Positions 56,012 to 64,000 of a DNA stretch of 64,000 nucleotides are shown piece by piece; the stretch's first letter is position 1; each line of letters starts with the position of its first letter. The DNA is from Hirsutella rhossiliensis (Eukaryota; Ascomycota; Sordariomycetes; Hypocreales; Ophiocordycipitaceae). The DNA lies in contig NW_025408687.1 of NCBI RefSeq assembly GCF_020360975.1, positions 496,001 to 560,000 on the forward strand, written 5' to 3'. The translations under genes were made by a program, and so were the position numbers. The notes under the pieces are model-generated. The model was not told the DNA's origin. It saw only the letters and a program-made list of their open reading frames with translations, and searched no databases.

Positions 56012-58095
56012 CTAATTACGCACCTTGACGCGTAGTCCATGGCTCCCCTTTGTGGGAAACGGGAGAATATAGTCACGGCTCAAGTCAATGTCCCTCGCAC
56101 GACTCGTCTTGAACAGCTCCAGCGTCGGGCAGTCGTGCTGTCCGCGGTAAATGTCATACTTGCGGACAATGGCCGCGAGGAACAGTGACAGCTCGCGACG
56201 CGCAAGGGCCATGCTAGAATACGACGGACGAATGGTCAGCTTCGTCTAAACCTCAAGGGCCCGCGAAGAGAAGGAAGGCGGTGATACCCGATGCAGTTCC
56301 TCGTCCCCCTGGCGAAGCCAATGAATGCCCTGTCGATCCGCGGATTGTCGAGCCACCGCTGCGGGCGGAACTCGTACGGATCCTGGAACACGTCCGGATT
56401 CATGTGTGCGATCTGCGCCGTCATGTTGGTCGACGTCCCTGGGGGGATGATGTATTCCTTGCCCCTTTGCTTGTCTGTGTAGACGATGGCTGACTGGGGA
56501 GAGACGCGTGGCAGGCGCGAGACGACGCCTGGATGGACACGTATCGTTTCCTGGATGACGGCGTTTAGATACGGCAGATTATCTACCTGGGAGAAGGCTG
56601 GAATCTGGTCCGGGTCTGGTATAGCCGAGACAACCTCTGCCTTTACTTTTGCAAACTCGGACGGGTTGGCGAGCAACTCGTAGAGCGCGGCTTGGAGGGT
56701 GTGTGCTGAGGAGAGCGGTCAGTTCCTGGAGTCGCTCTGTCCTCGCCCTCCTCCCAACAAGGCCGCGTACCTGTTGTGTCCTCACCAGCGAACACGATGA
56801 GCTGCGCTTCGTGCGCCAATCTGGCGTCCGTCTTCTCCTCCTCGGGTATGCTGCTACTAGCCAGGATGCCCTCGAATATGGTGCTCTTGACTCGTTCAGA
56901 GTCGGCTTTCTTGGACTGCCGGAGTTGCTGGACCCTCTCAATCCACATCTGTAACTCGCAACCGAGGTCAGTGCCAGTCTAACGGACGCACACAAAGCGC
57001 GAGGGCTTCGCACCAGTTGCTTGTCCCACATCTCTGCCAACGAGGGAATCAATGCTTTGACGGCCCAGGGCGGTGCCCACGCAAGCAAGGCGCCAACCCA
57101 GGGAAAGTGGCAAAAGGTATGGTTGAGCATGGAGAAGACGTTTGTCGACTCCATGTACGGCATGGCAAAGTCCTTCCGGTCCAGGAAGTGAAATGAATCA
57201 CCGAAGGCGTACTTGGTGATCATGTCGCTCGTGGCCGCCCGGAAGACGTAATGCATCGGCAAGACCTCGCCGCGCCTCCCAGCCTCTTCCATCCTCGACA
57301 GAAGCTTGGCCAAGTGTTCTTGCATGAGGGGCTCCAGCCTCCGGATACTTGCCGTGGAAAAGTATACGCTGATGGGACCGCGACGCTTACGATGCACGTC
57401 GTGGTCTATTGTGGCCACTATGGAGTTTTGGGCTGAGGGCACGAGTTAAGCAGGCAAAGCACGAATTAGCCGACAACGCTCTCAATTCGCTGGGGAGGAC
57501 GGCATGGCAGCAGCAGCAGCCCCTTACTTCCTGTTCTTTGGCCGGTGAAGAAGTACTTGTTGGTCTTTCTTGCTGGGCCTGGAAAGATGGAGTCGATGAA
57601 GTCGGGGTCGTTGAAGTGAACCTCGTAAGGGTTGATGCGCACGATGGGGCCTGTCTGTCAGCCATGGCTACATCGATACTTTGGCTTCCTCAGACTTACC
57701 GTAGACTTTGTGCATCTCCTCGATCTTGCTGTAGTACCGCCCTCCGAGCCAGACATCGTAGTATATCTCATACCAGAAAGAGATGGCTGTTGTTGTAAGT
57801 GTAAGTCGTGTGATGAGAAGAAGAGCCAGATGACGAACCAGCCAACTTGGGTCCTGGAATCCCGGCAATGGGAGACAGGAAGACTTTGACGAGACGTATG
57901 GTTAGCAAAAAGGGGAGTTGGCAGAAGGGGAGAACAGCGCCTACGCCGATACGTGGCCAGCCCGACGGCGTAGGCAAACACACACAGCCCCGTCGCCGCA
58001 AGCAAAAAGTTCAAAGTCGGAGGACTATGGCCTCTCAACGTGTCGTCCAGGCTTTGCCAGACAGTGGCGAGGAGGGTACCCTGGGGGGCCGGCAT
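56012..58095 (-). CDS. cytochrome P450 monooxygenase
   Basis: Microsomal P450, about 500 residues, in about eight exons from ATG 58095 (MPAPQGTLLATVWQSLDDTL). It has an N-terminal membrane anchor (LNFLLAATGLCVFAYAVGLA), the proline-rich hinge LSPIAGIPGPKLA, WYEIYYDVWLGGRYYSKIEE, PIVRINPYEVHFNDPDFIDS, the I-helix AGEDTT, the ExxR pair QETIR, the PERF-like RPQRW, and the haem loop FARGTRNCIG with the axial Cys. An intron with the family's usual position follows the haem loop, and the last exon begins MALARRELSLFLAAIVRKYD. The overall pattern is like the trichodiene-oxygenase-type (CYP58-like) fungal P450s, often in secondary metabolism; the family number is a guess. It is divergent from the flavin oxidase gene at 58976. 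All key residues are present. Confidence 0.9.
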
Positions 58096-58975
58096 GGTTC
58101 CGGAAGTGGGCTCGTGTCGGGCCTCGTTGGTACGGCAAGCGAGGAGGATGCTGAGCCCAGAGTCGGATGACCCCGGGTGATGATGGTATATATCTCATGG
58201 AGAAGGGAATCATGTTGGCCGTTCTCGCGGCTGATCCGCAGAGTCCATGTTCATCCTGAGCTGAGTGACGCAAACCATGAACTGGTGAGCGCGATAAAGG
58301 GTGGGCCGCGGCCGGAGCAATACTCAGCCCGGCACAGGCTGACATTATCACTATCTGTGTGAGTGGGCAGAGCCATGTGAGAAAACCCCGATACATGGGT
58401 GTATATCAGATGCATGGTCAGCCTGTGGTGGACCCGGCCGCTTTGCCGCTTTCCCTTGGTCCCCGACAGAGTGGAAGGGCCCGGAGCTTACACACGTTGC
58501 ACCCTGGTGCCAGGCAACTTCTTGGTCTGGCCCTTGGGGTGTAGCCGAGCGAGAGCTGAGCCCGGCGCTCCACCCCGGCCGTGGACGGGGGTTCCGGCCT
58601 CATTACCCGGCTGACTAGTGTCGAGGCCTCCTCCACACCTCTTGATCCTGAGAGGCTGATAGACCTCAGGACGCTTTTGCTCTGGTTCTGGAAATAGGCC
58701 CGGAGGAAGGAGTGGAACTTCAAAGGATGACCTGACGATGGGCGAAAAGGAAGCTCCCCTGAGGCGAGTAAGATGAGTCCGGAGAGGCCCGATGCCGATA
58801 GAGCTCGGAGAAGCGGAAGCGACGGCATTGTATGGCCGGCCATATACGAAGCATAGAGTGCCATATATGAGGTAGAATGGAAAAGGCTGGACGATGCCCG
58901 GGAACAGCATCTCTCTTGCCGTCCACCTGTCGTCTTGCACCGCTCCGGTAGCCTCCTGTATCAATATATCACAAG
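58096..58975. promoter_or_regulatory. shared divergent promoter, P450/flavin oxidase
   Basis: 880 bases between the P450 start (minus) and the BBE-type oxidase start (plus). It contains the 8-mer TCCGGAGA at 58778, also found upstream of the SDR gene at 63062. No coding sequence was recognised here. Confidence 0.45.
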
Positions 58976-60864
58976 ATGCACGTCCTGCTTGCTGCAGCTG
59001 CAACGCTGCCATGGCTGTGGCCAATTATGATCGCTGCAGCACCGTCACCACCACTGTCGTACTCACCACCACCACCAGACTGTCACCACCTGCCGGGCGA
59101 CCCAGGATGGCCGGGCCCGGGGGACTGGGACCAGTTGAACCGCACCGTCGGCGGCAGGCTAATCGCCGGCCGGTCTCTGGCCAGTCGATGTCACGGCCCG
59201 GGCTACGACCGAGAGGCATGCGGCCGGATCCAGGAGGCGTGGACGAAGCCGGCTACCTAGTCAGTTATCCAACTCGTCCATCTGCCCCTTTTCCCGAACC
59301 ATCCTGAGTTATTCTTCCGTTAAGAAGCTTTCTGGATGTTTTGCTAACCACTGGAGCTCGGCCTTCGGGGCGGGGGGAGACGATCAGCTTTGATGACCCG
59401 GTTCACGTCATGGCGCCGTACTGGCTCAACAGCTCGTGCAGCCCCTTTACCGCGCCCAATGCCTCGTGCAGCCTGGGCAACATGGCGTCGTACGCCGTCA
59501 GAGTCGGCAGCGCGCACGATGTCGCGGCAGGCTTCAAGTTCGCCCGCGACCACAACATTCGCGTCACCGTCAAGAACACGGGCCACGACTTCATCGGCCG
59601 CTCCGCCGGTCGGGGGTCGCTGGCCCTGTGGACGCACCACCTCAAGGCCATCGAGTTCCTCGACTACAGCGGGCCCCGGTACCGCGGTCCGGCCGTGCGT
59701 GTCGGCGCCGGCGTGCAGTTCTTCGAGCTGTACCGCGCGGCGGCCCGGCGTGGGCTCCGGGTCGCCGGCGGATACTGCCCCACAGTCGGCATCGCCGGCG
59801 GCTACGTGCAGGGCGCCGGCCACGGCCCGCTCGGCGCCACGTACGGGCTCGCTGCCGACAACACGCTCGAGTTTGAGGTGGTGACGACCGGCGGCCGCCG
59901 GCTCGCCGTCTCCCCGTCGCGGCATCCGGATCTGTTCTGGGCCCTCAGTGGCGGCGGCGGCGGCACCTATGCCGTCGTCGTCTCGGCCACGGTCAAGGCT
60001 CACCCCGACGGCCGCGTCGCCGGCGCATCCCTGACCATCCGCAACGACAACGACGATGCCTTCTGGTCGGCCGTTGGCGCCTGGCACAGGCACCTCCTGG
60101 TCCTCGACCGCATCCCCGGCTTCACCACCGCCTGGGGCGTCACCAACACGACCTTTAGCATCCAGCCCGCAACTTGGTCCGGCGCCGACGCCGCCTCCAT
60201 GGCCGCGGTCCTGGGTCCATTCCTGCAGGAGCTTCGGGCCCTCAACGTGACGCCCGTGGCCTTTGAGACGAGCGACAATGCCACATTCTACGACCACTAC
60301 GTGCACTACACGGACCAGATGCCCTACGGGCCGTATCCCACAAACGACATCATCGGAGGGCGCCTGATCCCGCGCTCGGCCGTGCGGCACAACTTAGCGG
60401 GCCTGGTGGCTGCTCTTCGCGCCGCGGCCAACTCGTCGCGGCTGCCGTCGATCCGCATCAACGGCATCGCAGCCAACGTGACGCGCGCTCGCAGCGGCAC
60501 CGTCGAGGGCTCCAACGCGGTGCTACCCGCCTGGCGCGACTCGCTATACTGGCTCAACACGGACGTCGTCGTGGACCCGGCCTCGCCGCCCGCTGAGCTG
60601 CGCCGGATCCAGACCGAAGTCAACCGCATACAGGACACGTTCCGGCGCCTGACGCCCAGGAGCGGGGCGTACGCGAACGAGGCCACCTTTGACAACCCGA
60701 ACTGGAAGGCCGATTACTATGGCCGCAACTACGACAGGCTGCTAGCGGTGAAGCGTAGGTATGATCCGAGTCTGGCCTTGTACGCCCATACGTCGGTCGG
60801 AAGCGACGGCATGACCGTGGCCGCCGATGGGAGGTTGTGCAAGGCTCGTCATATCTTCCATTGA
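58976..60864 (+). CDS. secreted FAD-linked oxidase, berberine-bridge type
   Basis: FAD-binding PCMH/BBE-type oxidoreductase. Exon 1 from ATG 58976 begins MHVLLAAAATLPWLWPIMIA, a signal peptide. The 128-nt intron (59260-59387, donor GTCAGT, weak) joins PAT to YFDDPVHVMAPYWLNSSC in frame. The FAD domain shows VKNTGHDFIGRSAGRGSLAL, whose His is the usual 8-alpha-histidyl site, and GGYCPTVGIAGGYVQGAGHG, whose Cys is the 6-cysteinyl site: both bicovalent flavin residues are present. The C-terminal BBE segment is NEATFDNPNWKADYYGRNYD. About 590 residues with several N-x-S/T glycosylation sites. Such enzymes oxidise alcohols or ring carbons and recur in fungal metabolite clusters. The substrate is unknown. 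It is divergently paired with the P450. Confidence 0.92.
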
Positions 60865-61483
60865 TAGGCGTTTCTTCGGTGGGAGGGGGGGAGGCGCGGT
60901 TGTTTTCTCATACTCCTCTGGACGCTTACAACGATTCTGTCTCCGCTTGGTTTGCTGGACATGTCTCGCCGGCATGCTCGCACGCCCGGTGCCTGTGTGA
61001 AGGGAAAGCAGTATCGCGGTGTCTGGGAAGTCTGAATATGTAAATTATACACTCAGTAATGTTCACTCCTTCGTCTTGCAGGGGCTTAAGTTTTCCCTTG
61101 CTCTATTCACGCAAAGACCCACGAAGCAGTACGTGTACCCATGGACCATAGAAAATGGTGCTCTGGCACTGACTTTGATATACACTTTGCCTCGTTTCTC
61201 ACTGGTAATCATCCCGCTTATGGTTAACTTTATTGCATGGCAGTCTTGTCTTTGAGCTGAGCCAATCTCCAGGGGAAACCTTTACGGACAACCATTCCGT
61301 CGCCACTCGACACGCCACATAGGCCTTTACTGCTTTGAAACGATTTAATGAATGCCATCAACGGATATTCTTGGAGCCAAGTGTTGAGATACGTGAATAT
61401 CAATGCGCGGCCCCAACATCCCAACGCGTCTCCTCAGAGAATCATACAAGAGTCTAAGAACAAGGGATCCTGCACCCCATCCA
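60865..61483. other. intergenic (convergent 3' ends)
   Basis: Between the stops of the flavin oxidase gene and the SDR gene. No gene was recognised; base composition drops towards AT. Confidence 0.4.
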
Positions 61484-62428
61484 TCACCATGGCAGCTCGA
61501 CACCGTCATAACGAATCAACCTGCCGCCATGAGTCTCTCGCGTAGCAGCATCTATGACCTTGAGTGTTCCGGCACACACGTCGCTCACTTTCAGTGGAGC
61601 CGACTCGTGTCCAAACGCATGGGCGCCCGTGTTCCCAAGGTCCGTTTGCACCCAGCTAACGCCATCAGCTCACTCAAACTCGCCAGAATGGAAGGGGGTG
61701 TAGATTTCTTACCCAGGGTCAAGGGGAAACGCCACGAGAGCGGGCTCCTCGCGGTGGATGGCCTTTGTGAGCCAGTGAACGATAACCTTGGATGGCGCAT
61801 ATGCCGCATTGGGCATGTCGAGTTGCTCCCTAGAAACACATTTGTTAGACGGCCGCTATGTTCGTGGCCCGCGAAACAGCCCATCAAGTACACAGTCAGG
61901 ACTCACTGCAGAAAGCCACACGATTAGCAAGTGTCAGTCACGCGGATATCTTTCTGATGAGAAGCACAAACGCACCGTGAGATAGGCCGAGCAGGACCCG
62001 ACGCTCACCCACTTTGGGTTGGCAGCCTTGACGAGCAGCGGCAGGGTCGCTTGGTACAGCCAGACAAGGCCATAGACGTTGGGCTCGATGTGGGCCTGCA
62101 TGTCCTCCCGCTTCACCTCGGACACCTTGGGCCAGCAGTAGCTGATGCCGGCGTTGGCGATGACGAGGTCAAGGTGGCGGATGCCATGGACCTCCTCGAG
62201 CTGCTTCACGGCGGCGGCGGCGTCGGAGGCGGCGGTGGCGTCGACCTTGACCACGATGAGGGAGGATCCCGGGCCTTTGGGGAGGTCGGCGAGCGCCTTG
62301 GACGTTTCGTGGTCGGGGTTGCGGTTGGCAGCAATGACAACGTGGTTTGGCCGGGCGAGGTAGAGTTCGAGGAGGCCCTTGCCGATGCCTCTGTTTGCAC
62401 CGCTGATGAGCACAGTGTATGGCGCCAT
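61484..62428 (-). CDS. short-chain dehydrogenase, NorA-like
   Basis: Three exons (62428-61976, 61825-61713, 61655-61484) total 738 nt, 245 residues. Intron 1 (61826-61975, 150 nt) uses donor GTGCGT and an AGGGAG acceptor; intron 2 is 57 nt. Start MAPYTVLISGANRGIGKGLL gives the NAD(P) motif GANRGIG. Then come VVKVDATAASD, the IANAG motif, the Ser region WVSVGSCSAYL, and the catalytic Y-x3-K as YAPSK in MPNAAYAPSK. The end is RLIRYDGVELPW. This pattern matches the norsolorinic-acid-ketoreductase-like SDRs of fungal metabolite clusters; the actual substrate is not known. The first-intron acceptor is the least certain point, but it is the one that keeps frame and total length. Confidence 0.88.
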
Positions 62429-63443
62429 GGTGGTGTTTTTACGTGCTGTTGAGGATCCTGATGGGCGTGAAGAGGGAAATAGACGAGGATATCGGTTCAA
62501 GTTAGGAGAGATCGATACAGCTGGTGTGTCTTCTTGCCAGCACCTTGACACGTCAGGAACAATCCCCTCTTATTAGTCTCATCCGACCAGGGATATGAGA
62601 GCCTCATAGGAAGCCATTTCGCATGGAAATGGCCTCATCTTTGACGCAAGCTGACAAATAGCCAAAGGTAGGGGCATCGGTCTCGTGCAGGTCAAGAAGC
62701 AGGTTGAGCATGACATACAGTTGTCCCCGCCGGGGAGCCAACAGAATCATGCGCATTCGCCTGTTCGGTAGCATAGGTTTCCACAGTATAGAGATGACAA
62801 ATGCAAGACGTCGCGAAGCATAAACGCCATGAGCAGCTCATCCGGCTTGCGTCTACAAAAACACGCGTCGCCATTGGAGCATGCAATGTAAGCTCGAAGC
62901 CGTGTAATGAGCAGCAATTGCCGCTTTAGGCAGCGCCCCTCGAGGCTACCGGCAAGGTTCCCGAGCTTGAGGCGCCCACCCTTTCGGTATGACGAAATAT
63001 GCCGGTAAGCCAGCTGAAACTGGCTTGTCGATGCAATGTAAGCTTTCCCAGGGTTCGAGGCTCCGGAGAAGTGGGGCCTGCAAGGTCAGCCTCGTGGGTC
63101 CCCGAACCCCGGGAACAAAGTGGGGCATGCAGGGTAAGCGGCTGGACCCGGGCTCCCGGGGAAATGTGGGGCATTTCAACGTTCTCCCCGATCCGGACGG
63201 CGGGAGCCACTTCATCTTGGAATCACAGATCCTACGATTGGACAGCCACCAGCTATTGACAAAGACCTCTTGATTTTGTGGGCAAAGCGCTCGTTTTCGC
63301 TCCAACAAATTATCTTGGTGAGGCGGAGGAGTGTAAACCCTACGAACAGCATTAATGCCATCCGCAGAGAGAACATGCGCAGTAGAAAGTCCATTCAATA
63401 CACATAGTCTATTATTCTATATACGCTTCTTCTCGAAACCTCC
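62429..63443. promoter_or_regulatory. SDR upstream region with GTGGGGC repeats
   Basis: About 1 kb between the SDR start and the hydrolase stop. It holds an imperfect direct repeat (see 63053-63177). No supported gene was seen. Confidence 0.45.
63053..63177. repeat. three imperfect 46-49-bp direct repeats
   Basis: Each copy has a C/G palindrome-like part (CTCCGGAG, CCCCGGGA, CCCGGGGA) followed by 4-7 A-rich bases and GTGGGGC(C/A)T. GTGGGGC occurs at 63071, 63120 and 63166, giving spacings of 49 and 46 bases. Confidence 0.7.
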
Positions 63444-64000
63444 TCATTCCTCTAATGCCTCCTTGATAAAGTCCACCTGGGCATCCAGGATTTCCTCAGA
63501 TCCTTCCCCACTGAGCACCGTCAGATGGCCCTTGCCTGCGGCACGATACAGCGTCGTCTTGGGCTGCTGCTTCCCAAACCGCTCAAAGGCCTCCTCCTGT
63601 TCCTGGGCCGGCGAAATATCATCCAGCTCCGGCACGACCATCATGACGGGCGCCCGCACCATGTCCAGCAGCTCCACGGGGCGGAAGACGGCCAGGTTGC
63701 GGTACGTCTGCAGCGTGACGCGGTCGCGGAAGCCCGGGGCCCCGCGGTCGACGACGGCGCGCATAAACTCGTAGGCCTCGAGCCCGCCGGGCCCCCCCGA
63801 CCCGGCCATGCCGATGGGGTTCTCGCCCCGGCTGTTAAAGGGCGGCAGCGAGACGGCCTCGTTGCCGCGCAGCTGCGACTCCCGGTCGCGGATCAGCTGC
63901 GCAAAGGCCCGCTCCCGCTTCGACGGCTGCACGAAGCTGAATATCGGACACACCATGACAACCGCCCGTGCACGCCGGTCCACTGCCGCCGAGCAGGCGC
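63444..64000 (-). CDS. alpha/beta hydrolase, partial (N-terminus beyond window)
   Basis: The open frame reaches the window edge, so the start is missing. The visible 185 or so residues are the C-terminal part: VVMVCPIFSFVQPSKRERAF, then LLDMVRAPVMMVVPELDDIS, where MMVVPELDDISP is the strand before the catalytic Asp, and LYRAAGKGHLTVLSGEGSEE with the catalytic His in GKGHL. The C-terminal helix DFIKEALEE ends at the TGA at 63444. This is the plan of the X-Pro dipeptidyl-peptidase/dienelactone-type hydrolases that include metabolite-cluster hydrolases and polyketide transferases. The nucleophile Ser would lie outside the window, so activity cannot be judged. Same strand as the SDR. Confidence 0.85.
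   Translation of the reverse strand, partial: ACSAAVDRRARAVVMVCPIFSFVQPSKRERAFAQLIRDRESQLRGNEAVSLPPFNSRGENPIGMAGSGGPGGLEAYEFMRAVVDRGAPGFRDRVTLQTYRNLAVFRPVELLDMVRAPVMMVVPELDDISPAQEQEEAFERFGKQQPKTTLYRAAGKGHLTVLSGEGSEEILDAQVDFIKEALEE

Noticed and set aside
59344..60390. 348-codon minus-strand frame opposite the flavin oxidase
   Set aside because: Composition is Gly/Arg/Asp-rich without motifs; the plus strand encodes a clear BBE enzyme.
1..64000. tRNA, rRNA and retrotransposon genes
   Set aside because: I looked for B-box-like GGTTCGANNCC words, rRNA-like blocks and reverse transcriptase motifs by eye and found none convincing; a covariance-model scan would settle tRNAs.

Overview
The window is nuclear DNA of a filamentous ascomycete, most likely a sordariomycete (Hypocreales is my best guess, from overall gene content only). 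Evidence: GC-rich genes split by short introns (mostly 50-80 nt) with GTRNGT donors and CTAAC/CTGAC branch points, long intergenic spacers rich in simple repeats, and typical fungal single-copy genes. No rRNA or tRNA gene, CRISPR array or intact transposon was recognised.

Layout: 0.4-18.4 kb is mostly housekeeping: F-actin capping protein beta, a BAH-PHD chromatin protein (EPR-1-like), an Atg22-type vacuolar permease, a GRGGAGN-repeat protein (DUF3602), a CHORD-CS cochaperone, a glutaredoxin-like protein, an HpcH/HpaI aldolase, RNA polymerase II subunit RPB7, an Mpo1-type dioxygenase and a Cys-rich orphan. At 20.1-21.7 kb lies a secreted repeat protein with regularly spaced Kex2 sites, isolated in gene-poor DNA. 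From 24.2 to 34.6 kb come the arginine-specific carbamoyl-phosphate synthase large chain (with an 834-nt intron holding broken zinc-finger coding sequence), NPL4, SEC66 and a polyglutamine orphan. 34.6-39.1 kb is a gene-free tract full of simple repeats. 39.1-55.4 kb carries ORC3, a PWWP protein, the 2222-residue helicase BRR2, a coiled-coil orphan and an RFC clamp-loader subunit.

The right end (56-64 kb) differs in character: a P450 and a secreted bicovalent-flavin oxidase are divergently transcribed, followed by a NorA-like SDR and an alpha/beta hydrolase cut by the window edge. This looks like one side of a secondary-metabolite cluster; no backbone synthase is in view.

Most interesting: (1) the Kex2-processed repeat precursor, whose last four dibasic sites are exactly 35 residues apart, predicting three related 33-residue amphipathic peptides; (2) the long intron in the carbamoyl-phosphate synthase gene with two C2H2 fingers of identical spacing, the second broken by one base, plus a duplicated branch point; (3) a PHD finger split by a 156-residue insert in the BAH protein; (4) the putative cluster and its upstream repeat units.

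Exon limits were read by eye from splice signals and reading frame; those marked approximate may be off by a few bases.
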